Source: Endozoicomonas gorgoniicola
Lineage (GTDB): Bacteria; Pseudomonadota; Gammaproteobacteria; Pseudomonadales; Endozoicomonadaceae
DNA: 64,000 bases
NCBI RefSeq assembly: GCF_025562715.2
Contig: NZ_JAPFCC010000001.1
Coordinates: 1,010,501 to 1,074,500, forward strand
Direction of reading: 5' to 3'
Made by a program: the position numbers and the translations under genes. The notes under the pieces were generated by a model, which was not told the DNA's origin, searched no databases, and saw only the letters and a program-made list of their open reading frames with translations. Below, piece after piece: positions 53,006-61,788 of this stretch (its first letter is position 1; each line of letters starts with the position of its first letter).

Positions 53006-54128
53006 TCCTGAATTCAAGTCATAAGTGCATAACCCATGACTTTTCTTGCATCTATTCCAGTTGACTCTTTAAATGCCTCATAAGGAGTCTTGTAGCCCAG
53101 GCACTTTCTTGGCCTGTTGTTCAGCTTATCCACTGCAATGATGACATCTTTTTCTGTCACGCCATTAAGCTCCATCGACTTGGGGAAATACTGCCTTAGC
53201 AAACCATTAGCATTCTCATTCTGGCCTCTTTCCCAAGAATGGTAGGGGGCAGCAAAGTAGCTGTCACATTTTAAAGCTTTGGCAATTGATTCATGCTGAA
53301 CAAACTCCTTTCCATTGTCGTATGTTATTGTCTTTACAAACCTTTTCAGAGGCTTGAGTACGTCAATTATTCCCTGTTTAACCGCTTTTGCCTTCTTGCC
53401 TGGTAGAGGGACAGCAAGGCGAAGCTTGGTTTTTCGTTCATCTAATGTAGCGATGGCTCCTTTATGATTTTTACCTATTACAGTATCAGCTTCCCAGTCA
53501 CCAACTCGCTCTCTGTTGTTGACCACTTCGGGGCGTTCTTCAATGCCAACCCGATTTGGTATACCGGTTCGGTTATGAGCTGAACCGTATCGCTTTCGAT
53601 AAGTTTTTTTCTGGTGCCTCAAGTGCTTATAGAGCGAGCCTCCGCGCCGTTTATCATCCGCTACAAATTGATAAATCGTCTCATGATGCAGCTTGATTAC
53701 ACCGTCCTTTTCAAGCCTTCCAGCCACTTGTTCAGGACTCCAATCTGAACGGATATCGTTTGAAATACGTTGTTTAATGTCGTCTGTCAGCTTAATAGCT
53801 TTTGGCTTATCTTTGTGCCGCTGCCGAGCTGTGCGATTAGCCTGTTGGTGCCTGTACCCTCTTTGCCCTTTATTGCGGTTTACTTCTCGCGACACGGTAG
53901 GCTGTGAACGGCCAAGCTTTTTAGCAATTTTGTTTTGTGAAGTCCCATTTTTGAGTTCAGTTTCGATATAATATCTCTCTTCAGAGCTCAGGTGTGTATA
54001 GGCCATCCTTGGCTTCCTCTGTATGGTTTGGTTGCTTTACAGAATACCCCTGAGTTCTGATTCACTTCAAAGGTTCTGAAACAATCCTCTGGTTACAGAG
54101 GTTATGCACTTATGATACGAATTCAGGA
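53006..54128 (-). mobile_element. IS30-family insertion sequence
   Basis: About 1.12 kb with imperfect inverted ends sharing TCCTGAATTC and CATAAGTGCATAACC. A target duplication could not be fixed; the family makes only 2-3 bp. Confidence 0.88.
53014..54006 (-). CDS. IS30-family transposase
   Basis: A 330-residue DDE transposase with the N-terminal helix-turn-helix MAYTHLSSEERYYIETELK...KIAKKLGRSQPTVSREVNRN, and the catalytic segments VGDWEADTVIGK (Asp), ITYDNGKEF (Asp) and ERGQNENANGLLRQYFPK (Glu). NRPRKCLGYKTPYEAF is the family C-terminal motif. It is intact. Confidence 0.95.
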   Translation of the reverse strand: MAYTHLSSEERYYIETELKNGTSQNKIAKKLGRSQPTVSREVNRNKGQRGYRHQQANRTARQRHKDKPKAIKLTDDIKQRISNDIRSDWSPEQVAGRLEKDGVIKLHHETIYQFVADDKRRGGSLYKHLRHQKKTYRKRYGSAHNRTGIPNRVGIEERPEVVNNRERVGDWEADTVIGKNHKGAIATLDERKTKLRLAVPLPGKKAKAVKQGIIDVLKPLKRFVKTITYDNGKEFVQHESIAKALKCDSYFAAPYHSWERGQNENANGLLRQYFPKSMELNGVTEKDVIIAVDKLNNRPRKCLGYKTPYEAFKESTGIDARKVMGYALMT

Positions 54129-54165
54129 CTACTTTATTATGATGTAAATTATCCGGAACAGTACA

Positions 54166-55143
54166 GTGAACTACAAAGTTAGCACTCTATTACTGATTTT
54201 TTCTCTACTGTTCCCTGACTGCTTGTTTGCAACGATTGATGTAACGTGGTTTTTCAGTAGGAAAGGCAAAGCAGAGAAAGTAGTTATTACCCGATACGAT
54301 GAAATAGATAAAACATTCATGTACTACCTGCCGGGATCATCTAAGAGCAAGTCAGATCATATTGCGTCAGAAGCGTTTTCAGGCTCTGAGGGAGAACCAG
54401 ACCTGTTAAAGTATATGATGCAGTACTTACCAAGGGAGAGTTTGTTTTTGGTTGGCTCAAACCGCTTTAGTGTACCGGTTTTTGATTATGACGCTGTCAA
54501 CTTTCGCCTGCCGTTGTTTCCTATAGGTTTGCTGCCCGGGTTTTCTTTCAGCTACAGGCCGCTGAGGGTTGAAAGGCTCGGAAGTTTGCATAACACAGTA
54601 TTGGTTTATTTGAGAGCGGTCAGAGAACCAACGATTAAACTGTCAGGCAGTGAAAGAGAAAACATCAGGCTGAAATCAAGCGCATCGGATTCAAATGAGC
54701 TGGAATTAATGTCATCAGCGGCTGTTTCAAGGGTGGTCAGAGATCAAACTGTGCCTGAATTAGATATACCAGAATCAGTCTGTACTGTTGTTATCAGCTA
54801 TCAACATGGTCGATATCAGATTTTCCTTATCAGGGATTTTATTAGCTCTACGCAGGTACAGGATATTATACAACTGACTATGCGTGGCCGGGCTTCTTTA
54901 GAACACACTTACTATCATACGGCACTTGATGAGGACCGCTTCCACGCATTGCTAGGACTTGATATTAACAATTTGTGGGTGGATGAGCCCGATGGAGGTG
55001 ATAGGGAGCCATTGTTGCCTACCAGGTCGTCCACAGAAGAAAGACAATTCACAAACGTCGTTAGGTTTGCTCAGCAGATAGCTACTTCTCTGATAGTTTT
55101 ATGTTACATGCTCCTTAGTAGTAACTCGTTTTTAATTTTGTAG
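54166..55143 (+). CDS. Hypothetical secreted or membrane-tethered protein
   Basis: A 325-residue protein of unknown function starting at GTG. Residues 1-22 (MNYKVSTLLLIFSLLFPDCLFA) are a signal peptide, and a second hydrophobic segment near the C-terminus (IATSLIVLCYMLLSSNSFLIL) could anchor it. The mature part begins TIDVTWFFSRKGKAEKVV; a Ser-rich polar segment lies at 158-190. I recognise no domain. It begins 37 bases after the IS30 end, so its native promoter may have been displaced. Confidence 0.6.
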   Translation: MNYKVSTLLLIFSLLFPDCLFATIDVTWFFSRKGKAEKVVITRYDEIDKTFMYYLPGSSKSKSDHIASEAFSGSEGEPDLLKYMMQYLPRESLFLVGSNRFSVPVFDYDAVNFRLPLFPIGLLPGFSFSYRPLRVERLGSLHNTVLVYLRAVREPTIKLSGSERENIRLKSSASDSNELELMSSAAVSRVVRDQTVPELDIPESVCTVVISYQHGRYQIFLIRDFISSTQVQDIIQLTMRGRASLEHTYYHTALDEDRFHALLGLDINNLWVDEPDGGDREPLLPTRSSTEERQFTNVVRFAQQIATSLIVLCYMLLSSNSFLIL

Positions 55144-55200
55144 TCAGATTTTCTCAAAATAAAGTAGGTATGTCAGAGCCTGAATTGATAAATAGTGATT

Positions 55201-55229
55201 ACTGGCTGCAGAGCGATTCTGCAACCAGT
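55201..55229 (-). terminator. Hairpin after suhB
   Basis: ACTGG-C-TGCAGA (55201-55212) pairs with TCTGCA-A-CCAGT (55218-55229), 11 of 12 positions, 14 bases beyond the suhB stop. Confidence 0.55.
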
Positions 55230-55243
55230 GGCAGGCAGTTGGA

Positions 55244-56059
55244 TTAACGTCCCATGCCTTCCGCTACAAACGGACGAATCCGCTTCAGCATCTCTTTGAA
55301 CAGCTTCGGGTTACCACAGACAATCTGGTTTTTCTCCAGGAAATCGTGACCGCCCATGAAGTCACTGCACAGGCCACCTGCTTCCTGGATGATCAGAGAG
55401 CCAGCGGCCATATCGTAGTTCTTCAGACCGAATTCCCAGAAAGCATCCAGCTTGCCGGAAGCAACGTAGGCCAGATCCAGAGAGGCGGCTCCGCAGCGAC
55501 GGATACCAGCAGTATCACCCAGCATGGCACGCATCATGTTCAGGTAGCCATCCAGGTAGTTCAGGTTGTTGCCGGAGAATGGAATGCCAGTACCAATCAG
55601 AGCGCCCTCCATGGAGCGACGATCACTGACGCGGATACGCTTGCTGTTCAGCATCGCGCCCTGGCCACGACTGGCGCAGTAAGTTTCATCCTTGATCGGG
55701 TCGAGAATGACGGCGTGTTCAATACGACCCCGGTACTGGCAGGCAATAGAGATGGCGAACTGGGGGATGCCACGGATAAAGTTGGTGGTGCCGTCCAGAG
55801 GATCAATAATCCAGAGGTAATCCTTGCCTTCACCCTTGCCTTCCGTATGACCGGATTCTTCACCGAAGAAGCCATGGTCAGGGTAAGCTTTACGCAGGGA
55901 GGAGATGATCATCTCTTCAGAGGCGCGATCCACCTGGGTCACAAAGTCATTGCGATCCTTGGCTTCCACCTTGAGGTTCTCAAGGTCGCGGTAAGCGTGA
56001 ACAATAATTTCGGCAGCAGCGCGAGCGGCGCGCAGAGCCATATTTACCATGGGTTGCAT
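55244..56059 (-). CDS. suhB: Inositol-1-monophosphatase SuhB
   Basis: Mg-dependent phosphatase of the inositol monophosphatase fold; in E. coli SuhB also joins the rRNA transcription antitermination complex. The 271 residues carry the metal ligands in FGEESG (about 70), IDPLDGTTNFIRG (about 86-98) and the late KNYDMAAGSLIIQEAGG (about 217-233). It is divergent from trmJ, as in other gammaproteobacteria. Confidence 0.96.
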   Translation of the reverse strand: MQPMVNMALRAARAAAEIIVHAYRDLENLKVEAKDRNDFVTQVDRASEEMIISSLRKAYPDHGFFGEESGHTEGKGEGKDYLWIIDPLDGTTNFIRGIPQFAISIACQYRGRIEHAVILDPIKDETYCASRGQGAMLNSKRIRVSDRRSMEGALIGTGIPFSGNNLNYLDGYLNMMRAMLGDTAGIRRCGAASLDLAYVASGKLDAFWEFGLKNYDMAAGSLIIQEAGGLCSDFMGGHDFLEKNQIVCGNPKLFKEMLKRIRPFVAEGMGR

Positions 56060-56379
56060 AGGCTGGATTACATCTGAAATTTGAAAGATCGAATATGAAT
56101 ATCGGAAGAAGTTGCCATGGGTTAACCCTCGGTGCCTTCGAATCAGTGCTTGACTGACCCTGATTTCATATCACTTGCGCGAACTTGCCCGGAAAAAGCG
56201 TTTAGCAAATCGTTACGCGAAAAAGTGCGCGGATTATAAAGAAGAATGTACCCGTAATACAAACCTATTGTTCATTATTTGTGGGGTTTTCCGGTAAACT
56301 ACACGATTTGGCTGCATAAGCTGTCAGTGGAACAGGCAGCCTGAAGCTATTCCTTCTTCAGTTAACACAGAGATAATTT
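56060..56379. other. Divergent regulatory region between suhB and trmJ
   Basis: 320 bp with no gene. AT-rich stretches at about 56225-56300 probably hold the promoters; I see no named operator. Confidence 0.5.
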
Positions 56380-57183
56380 GTGGTGAACGACTCCGCAGCG
56401 AAAGAGCCGGCAATCAATGTCCCGCTGGCTCTCGATAATATTTCCATTGTCCTGATTAATACCACCCACCCCGGCAATATTGGTGCGGCTGCCCGGGCCA
56501 TGAAGGCGATGGGGCTTAGTCGTCTGGTTCTGGTCGGTCCGGCCGATTTTCCTTCTGGTCATGCAACAGCGCTGGCATCTGGTGCGGACGATATTCTTGC
56601 TAATGCCAGAGTGGTCGACACGCTGGATGAGGCGCTGGCAGGTTGTCAGTTTGTGGTGGGTACCAGCGCCCGGGTACGTGGTGTATCACTTGAGCTGGTT
56701 GAGCCAAAAGTCTGTGCCAGCCAGATTCTGGATGAAGCCGGGCAGGCTCAGGTGGCACTGGTCTTTGGTCGGGAAGACCGGGGGATGACCAATGAGGAGC
56801 TGAGGCGATGCCATTTGCAGGTTCATATTCCGACCAATCCTGATTTCAGTTCACTGAATCTTGGTGCAGCGGTTCAGGTTATGGCTTATGAGTTGCGTAT
56901 GACTCAGCTGGCTCGTCAAGGTGGTGTCGAGCTGCCTAAAACCAAGCAGATGACACACGCTTCGCAGGAGGATATGGAGCGTTTTTATCAGCATCTTTAT
57001 GAGACACTTGTACAAATAGGCTTTCTTGAACACAGCAGTCATGAGAAGATCATGGCGAAATTAAGACGTATGTACGGACGGATTCGGCCGGATCGGGTAG
57101 AGCTGAGTATTCTGCGTGGTATTCTGTCCGAAACCGGTAAATTTGCGAAGGATTCTTCAGCACCCTCTGAAGAAGGCTCTTAA
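56380..57183 (+). CDS. trmJ: tRNA (cytidine/uridine-2'-O-)-methyltransferase TrmJ
   Basis: A SPOUT-fold enzyme that methylates the ribose of position 32 in several tRNAs. The 267 residues carry [21 protein letters not shown] (about 27-47), [23 protein letters not shown] (about 127-140) and [17 protein letters not shown], which make the knotted SAM site. GTG-GTG at 56380 gives two possible adjacent starts. It runs into cysE after 43 bases. Confidence 0.95.
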   Translation: MVNDSAAKEPAINVPLALDNISIVLINTTHPGNIGAAARAMKAMGLSRLVLVGPADFPSGHATALASGADDILANARVVDTLDEALAGCQFVVGTSARVRGVSLELVEPKVCASQILDEAGQAQVALVFGREDRGMTNEELRRCHLQVHIPTNPDFSSLNLGAAVQVMAYELRMTQLARQGGVELPKTKQMTHASQEDMERFYQHLYETLVQIGFLEHSSHEKIMAKLRRMYGRIRPDRVELSILRGILSETGKFAKDSSAPSEEGS

Positions 57184-57226
57184 GAGTCCTCTTCATAGTA
57201 ACGAGAACAAGACAGACGATTGGATT

Positions 57227-58021
57227 ATGTTTGAGCGACTCAAAGAAGATATTAGAACCGTCATGCAGCGAGACCCTGCCGCCAGGGGAACGTTTGAAGT
57301 AGTGACGAACTACCCCGGCCTGCACGCGCTGCTGTTGCATCGCGTTGCCCACAGACTGTGGAATGCCGGCTTCTGTTGGATGGGTCGCAGTCTCTCGACA
57401 TTCAGCCGCTGGTTCACGGGCATTGAAATTCACCCCGGAGCTACCATTGGCCGGCGTTTCTTTATTGACCACGGCATGGGGGTGGTGATTGGTGAAACCG
57501 CTATTATCCATGACGATGTAACGCTTTATCATGGAGCGACTCTGGGGGGGACCTCGCCCAATAAAGGCAAGGATCATCCGGTTAACCAGGGTAAGCGTCA
57601 TCCAACGCTGGCTAACAACGTGGTGGTGGGTGCCGGTGCCAAGATTTTGGGGCCTTTTACTGTGGGAGAAGGTGCCAAGGTGGGTTCGAATGCGGTTGTC
57701 GTAAAAGAGGTACCGCCCGGAGCGACTGTTGTTGGCGTTCCTGGCCGTGTTGTCGAGAAGCGGACGGCGATTGATTCCCGTCGTCAGCAGATGGCAGAAA
57801 AAATTGGCTTTGATGCCTACGCAGTTACAGAGGATATGCCGGACCCCACGTCTAATGCGATTACTGCCATGCTGGATCACCTGCACGCAGTCGATGACCG
57901 GATGCTGGAAATCTGCAAGGTTCTGGAAAGCAAGGGATTGTGCGGTGATATGAACCCGATACCAGAGCTGAATGAAGAGGACTTTGCTTCCCTGAAGAGC
58001 AGAGAGCAGGAAGAGGCATGA
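57227..58021 (+). CDS. cysE: Serine O-acetyltransferase
   Basis: CysE acetylates serine, the committed step to cysteine. The 264 residues start [19 protein letters not shown] at the ATG at 57227 (a longer frame from 57116 overlaps trmJ). The left-handed beta-helix of hexapeptide repeats runs from about 65 to 175, with catalytic [23 protein letters not shown] and [14 protein letters not shown]. Standing next to iscRSUA, it may supply cysteine for the IscS desulfurase, an arrangement seen in several gammaproteobacteria. Confidence 0.95.
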   Translation: MFERLKEDIRTVMQRDPAARGTFEVVTNYPGLHALLLHRVAHRLWNAGFCWMGRSLSTFSRWFTGIEIHPGATIGRRFFIDHGMGVVIGETAIIHDDVTLYHGATLGGTSPNKGKDHPVNQGKRHPTLANNVVVGAGAKILGPFTVGEGAKVGSNAVVVKEVPPGATVVGVPGRVVEKRTAIDSRRQQMAEKIGFDAYAVTEDMPDPTSNAITAMLDHLHAVDDRMLEICKVLESKGLCGDMNPIPELNEEDFASLKSREQEEA

Positions 58022-58030
58022 TAGCGTCAG

Positions 58031-58078
58031 ACGTATACAGGCATCAGGCTGCTTTGATCGTCTGATGCCTGTATACGT
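58031..58078 (+). terminator. 17-bp perfect hairpin after cysE
   Basis: ACGTATACAGGCATCAG (58031-58047) is perfectly complementary to 58062-58078 with a 14-base loop, 10 bases beyond the cysE stop. There is no T tract; a terminator or mRNA-protecting structure. Confidence 0.6.
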
Positions 58079-58190
58079 TGGTAGTAATGACGATGCCTGC
58101 CGACTTGTATAAAATAGCCCGTCGCTATAAAAATAATCCCAAATAGTACATTTCATCCTTCTTCTATCATCTTTTCCTAGAGTTTTATTA

Positions 58191-58223
58191 ATACTTGACT
58201 ATTTTACTCAGGTATTACATAAT
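58191..58223 (+). promoter_or_regulatory. isc promoter with type 1 IscR site
   Basis: 58191-58215 (ATACTTGACTATTTTACTCA then GGTAT) matches the 25-base type 1 IscR consensus at 24 positions. The -35 TTGACT (58195-58200) lies inside it and a 17-base spacer leads to the -10 CATAAT (58218-58223). [2Fe-2S]-IscR would block this promoter, giving the known feedback control of the operon. The predicted leader is about 195 bases long. Confidence 0.85.
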
Positions 58224-58312
58224 TCGCACAAATGCTACAGTCAGGCTGAATTTCAGGTACAGATCAGCCGACCGGGTTCTGTGAAAAAGCTTTTCAGATA
58301 CGTTGCTTTTTT

Positions 58313-58342
58313 AGACAAAAGTTTTTCAGACAAAAGTTTTTC
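58313..58342. repeat. 15-bp tandem duplication in the isc leader
   Basis: AGACAAAAGTTTTTC twice, head to tail, within the predicted 5' leader of iscR. Confidence 0.85.
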
Positions 58343-58425
58343 AGGCGTATCAGAGCTTTGAGCAAATGATCAGGCAAAGATAGCGCTGATTACTATAACC
58401 AGCTTATTGAGAGTGAGAATCCAGC

Positions 58426-58902
58426 ATGCGATTGACCACCAAAGGACGCTACGCCGTAACTGCCATGTTGGATCTGGCGCTGCATGCGAGCCAGGGGCCG
58501 GTTGCCCTTGCTGATATTTCCGAACGTCAGGGTATTTCACTCTCCTATCTGGAGCAGCTGTTCTCTCGTCTGCGCAGAAACGAGCTGGTATGCAGCGTGC
58601 GCGGGCCGGGTGGGGGATACCGCCTCAGTCGTGACAGTCAGGCTATTTATGTGGCTCAGGTGATTGATGCGGTGAATGAATCGGTTGACGCAACCCGCTG
58701 TCATGGCGATGGCGGATGTCAGCAGGGTGCCAAGTGTCTGACGCACCATCTGTGGCATGACCTGAGTAAACAGATTCACGAGTTTCTTGGCAATATCAGT
58801 CTGGCTGATCTTGTCGCAAAAAGAGAAGTTCAAAATGTCGCTGTTCGTCAGGACGAACAGCAGAGCCAGGACAACAAGAGTGTGATTAACAGCCTGCTTT
58901 AA
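58426..58902 (+). CDS. iscR: Fe-S cluster-responsive regulator IscR
   Basis: Rrf2-family repressor that senses [2Fe-2S] supply. The winged helix opens [19 protein letters not shown], with [18 protein letters not shown] as recognition helix. The cluster ligands C92, C98, C104 and H107 are all present ([20 protein letters not shown]). The 158-residue length is usual. It leads the operon and the site upstream indicates autorepression. Confidence 0.97.
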   Translation: MRLTTKGRYAVTAMLDLALHASQGPVALADISERQGISLSYLEQLFSRLRRNELVCSVRGPGGGYRLSRDSQAIYVAQVIDAVNESVDATRCHGDGGCQQGAKCLTHHLWHDLSKQIHEFLGNISLADLVAKREVQNVAVRQDEQQSQDNKSVINSLL

Positions 58903-58935
58903 TGCTGTTGCTCACAGGGATAATACGACAGCCTT

Positions 58936-58989
58936 GAGCGTGTAAAACGCCTCGAGCGTTTAAAGCACTTGGAGCGTGTAAAACGCCTG
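58936..58989. repeat. 18-bp imperfect tandem repeat before iscS
   Basis: Three units beginning GAGCGTGTAAAACGCCT, GAGCGTTTAAAGCACTT and GAGCGTGTAAAACGCCT lie at 18-base spacing between iscR and iscS. The units are open in the iscS frame, so a TTG inside them could add codons, but the family start is downstream. Confidence 0.8.
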
Positions 58990-59001
58990 GAGATGTATGG
59001 G

Positions 59002-60216
59002 ATGAAACTACCAATTTACCTTGATTACTCTGCAACGACACCGGTCGATCCTCGTGTCGCCGAAAAAATGAGCCAGTGTCTGGTTGCTGAAGGTAACTTC
59101 GGCAACCCTGCGTCTCGTTCGCATGTGTTCGGCTGGAAGGCTGAGGAAGCTGTAGAAGATGCCCGCCGTAATGTGGCAGACCTGCTGGGCGCTGATCCCC
59201 GCGAAATTGTCTGGACTTCCGGTGCCACCGAGTCTGACAATCTGGCGATTAAAGGTGTGGCACACTTTTATGCCAAAAAAGGCAAGCACATTATTACCTC
59301 CAGAATTGAACATAAGGCGGTACTCGATACCTGTCGTCAACTGGAGCGGGAAGGTTACGAAGTGACCTATCTTGATCCGGATTCAGACGGCATCATCACG
59401 CCGGAAATGGTGGAATCCGCCCTTCGTGATGACACAATTCTGGTTAGTCTGATGCACGTCAATAATGAGATTGGCGTAATCAACGATATTGCGGCTATTG
59501 GTGAAATCACCCGAGCCCGTAAGGTTCTGTTTCATGTGGATGCTGCCCAGAGTGTGGGCAAAATTCTTCTGGACATGAACACTATGAAAGTTGACCTGCT
59601 TTCCATTTCTGCGCACAAAATGTACGGACCCAAAGGCATTGGGGCTCTGTATGTGCGTCGTAAGCCCCGTGTACGTCTGGAAGCCCAGATTCACGGTGGT
59701 GGTCACGAGCGTGGCATGCGTTCCGGTACTCTGCCAACGCATCAGATTGTTGGTCTGGGCGAAGCCTGTCGTATTGCTAAAGAAGAAATGGCAATCGACC
59801 ATGAGCACTGCCTGAGTCTGCGTCAGCGTTTCCTGAACCACTTTGAAGGTATGGAAGAAGTGCATGTGAACGGCTGCCTTGAGCAACGTGTTGCCGGTAA
59901 CCTGAACGTCAGTTTTGCTTTTGTGGAAGGCGAATCCCTGATCATGGCTCTGAAGGATGTTGCGGTTTCCTCCGGTTCTGCCTGCACCTCTGCCAGTCTG
60001 GAACCTTCTTATGTGCTACGTGCGCTGGGACTGGATGACGAGCTGGCACATAGCTCCCTGCGTTTCAGCTTCGGTCGTTTCTCGACGCCCGAGGAAGTGG
60101 ATTATGCTGCTACCCAGGTGAAGGATGCCGTGGTTAAGCTGCGTGAGCTGTCGCCTCTGTGGGACATGTACAAGGATGGCGTTGACCTGAAATCCGTGCA
60201 GTGGGTTGCACACTAA
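59002..60216 (+). CDS. iscS: Cysteine desulfurase IscS
   Basis: PLP enzyme that takes sulfur from cysteine for Fe-S clusters and tRNA thiolation. The ATG at 59002 gives [20 protein letters not shown], the exact family start and a 404-residue protein, the usual length. The PLP-binding Lys is in [10 protein letters not shown] and the sulfur-carrying Cys in [16 protein letters not shown] near 328. GGAG upstream supports the start. Confidence 0.97.
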   Translation: MKLPIYLDYSATTPVDPRVAEKMSQCLVAEGNFGNPASRSHVFGWKAEEAVEDARRNVADLLGADPREIVWTSGATESDNLAIKGVAHFYAKKGKHIITSRIEHKAVLDTCRQLEREGYEVTYLDPDSDGIITPEMVESALRDDTILVSLMHVNNEIGVINDIAAIGEITRARKVLFHVDAAQSVGKILLDMNTMKVDLLSISAHKMYGPKGIGALYVRRKPRVRLEAQIHGGGHERGMRSGTLPTHQIVGLGEACRIAKEEMAIDHEHCLSLRQRFLNHFEGMEEVHVNGCLEQRVAGNLNVSFAFVEGESLIMALKDVAVSSGSACTSASLEPSYVLRALGLDDELAHSSLRFSFGRFSTPEEVDYAATQVKDAVVKLRELSPLWDMYKDGVDLKSVQWVAH

Positions 60217-60294
60217 GTGAATTTTGGTGCCGGTTCCGGACTCTGTAAACACTGAGAACGGCACTATCGCAGAATAGGGTGGGAGGATAGAACC

Positions 60295-60690
60295 ATGGCT
60301 TACAGTAAAAAGGTGGAAGACCATTACGAGAACCCTCGTAATGTCGGTAAACTCGACGCCGGTGCGGAAAACGTCGGTACTGGCATGGTCGGCGCACCAG
60401 CCTGTGGTGACGTTATGCGCCTTCAGATTCAGGTAAGTGATGAAGGGGTGATTGAAGATGCCCGCTTCAAAACTTACGGCTGTGGTGCCGCTATTGCCTC
60501 CAGCTCTCTGGCGACAGAGTGGATGAAAGGCAAAACGCTGGACGAGGCGTCCGAGATCAAGAACACCGATATCGCAGAAGAGCTGGCGTTGCCGCCAGTT
60601 AAAATTCACTGCTCTGTTCTGGCTGAAGACGCTATCAAGGCGGCAGTGGATGATTATCGTAGTAAACATGACGGTGAATCCGCAGCCTGA
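60295..60690 (+). CDS. iscU: Fe-S cluster scaffold IscU
   Basis: Scaffold on which new [2Fe-2S] clusters are built. The 131 residues carry the three cluster Cys at 37 (APACGDV), 63 (YGCGAAI) and 106 (the LPPVKIHC motif, also the HscA-binding segment). GGGAGGA precedes the ATG. It takes sulfur from IscS upstream and passes clusters on with HscB/HscA. Confidence 0.97.
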   Translation: MAYSKKVEDHYENPRNVGKLDAGAENVGTGMVGAPACGDVMRLQIQVSDEGVIEDARFKTYGCGAAIASSSLATEWMKGKTLDEASEIKNTDIAEELALPPVKIHCSVLAEDAIKAAVDDYRSKHDGESAA

Positions 60691-60744
60691 TTCACCGCAG
60701 TGACAGGGGGAACCTGTCGCGGTCAATTTTAGTTGGAGTATTTC

Positions 60745-61068
60745 ATGGCGATCACTATGACCGCTGCCGCAGCAAGGCATATCAGGGATCAGTTGGAAAA
60801 GCGTGGTAAAGGCGTTGGCATCAAGGTGGCCGTTCGTACGTCTGGCTGTTCCGGTATGGCTTATGTGCTGGAATTTGTGGATGTTAAGGTCGATGAAGAC
60901 AGCGTATTTGTCAGTCACGACCTGGAAATTCATTCTGACCCCAAAAGTCTGGTGTACCTGGACGGCACCGAACTGGACTTTGTGAAACAAGGCCTGAACG
61001 AAGGTTTCCAGTTTAATAACCCTAATGTCGCCAGTGAGTGCGGCTGCGGTGAAAGCTTCAACGTTTGA
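60745..61068 (+). CDS. iscA: Iron-sulfur assembly protein IscA
   Basis: A-type carrier of 107 residues with the conserved C35 in TSGCSGMAY and C99/C101 in ECGCGESF. The ATG at 60745 behind GGAG gives the standard [13 protein letters not shown] start; the longer TTG frame is not used. A terminator-like hairpin follows within 10 bases of the stop. Confidence 0.97.
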   Translation: MAITMTAAAARHIRDQLEKRGKGVGIKVAVRTSGCSGMAYVLEFVDVKVDEDSVFVSHDLEIHSDPKSLVYLDGTELDFVKQGLNEGFQFNNPNVASECGCGESFNV

Positions 61069-61078
61069 TTTTATAGTA

Positions 61079-61107
61079 AGCCCGACCTCTCTCAGGTCGG
61101 GCTTTTT
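61079..61107 (+). terminator. Terminator-like hairpin inside the isc operon
   Basis: AGCCCGACCT / AGGTCGGGCT (10-bp perfect stem, loop CTCTC) followed by T4 more, between iscA and hscB. It should reduce transcription into hscB-hscA-fdx relative to iscRSUA. Confidence 0.85.
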
Positions 61108-61189
61108 ACGTTCTGCCCTTCTAAATGGTTACCACTTCCGGATAGCACCTTTATCGCCATTCCCGAAGTCACTTGGAACAAGCATCACC

Positions 61190-61759
61190 GTGGTTGATAT
61201 AACGAAAAACTATTTTGAGCTGTTTCAGCTTCCTGTCTCCTGCCAGGTTGATCTGTCGCTGCTGGCCGAGCGGTATCGTGAGCTTCAGAAAACCGTGCAT
61301 CCTGATCGTTTTGCCGGGGCGGATGATCGTCAGCAACGGCTTGCTATTCAGTACGCTGCCTATGTCAACGAAGGCTATGAAACGCTGAAATCGTCCATGG
61401 CAAGGTCGCTGTACCTGCTGGAACTGGCTGGTTGCAAAGTTGACCTTGAAACGAATACGGTGATGGACCCGGTATTTCTGATGGAGCAGATGGAGTTGCG
61501 TGAAGCCATGTCTGAAGTGCGTGACCATGCTGATCCGGAAGCAGAACTGGAACGGATGGTTGACGAAGTAGACGAAGGGATTGAAGCCCTGTTTGGTACC
61601 TATGAACAGCTGTGGCTGATCGCCAGTGAAGAAGGCACTGAAGCGCCCGCCAGAGAGGATGCGCTGAAAAAAGCCCGGGATACTGTACGAAAGATGCAGT
61701 TCATGGTTAAGCTTGCGGCTGAACTGGAACAGCTGGAGTCAGAGCTGTTAGATAGTTAA
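61190..61759 (+). CDS. hscB: Co-chaperone HscB
   Basis: J-domain protein that delivers IscU to HscA and stimulates its ATPase. It reads YFELFQLPVSCQVDLSLLAERYRELQKTVHPDRFAG, with the HPD motif of the J domain, then the C-terminal three-helix bundle (VFLMEQMELREAM) that holds IscU. The frame is open from 61025, but the part before GTG 61190 overlaps the terminator and iscA; GTG 61190 gives 189 residues, close to the family. Confidence 0.92.
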   Translation: MVDITKNYFELFQLPVSCQVDLSLLAERYRELQKTVHPDRFAGADDRQQRLAIQYAAYVNEGYETLKSSMARSLYLLELAGCKVDLETNTVMDPVFLMEQMELREAMSEVRDHADPEAELERMVDEVDEGIEALFGTYEQLWLIASEEGTEAPAREDALKKARDTVRKMQFMVKLAAELEQLESELLDS

Positions 61760-61788
61760 AAAGCCAGTTGTAAAGATAAGGCAATATA

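Noticed and set aside
57050..58156. 368-codon minus-strand frame over trmJ and cysE
   Set aside because: Covers two well-recognised genes on the other strand and shows no domain; a shadow.
60016..60990. 324-codon minus-strand frame over iscS-iscU-iscA
   Set aside because: Antisense to three certain genes, with no recognisable product.
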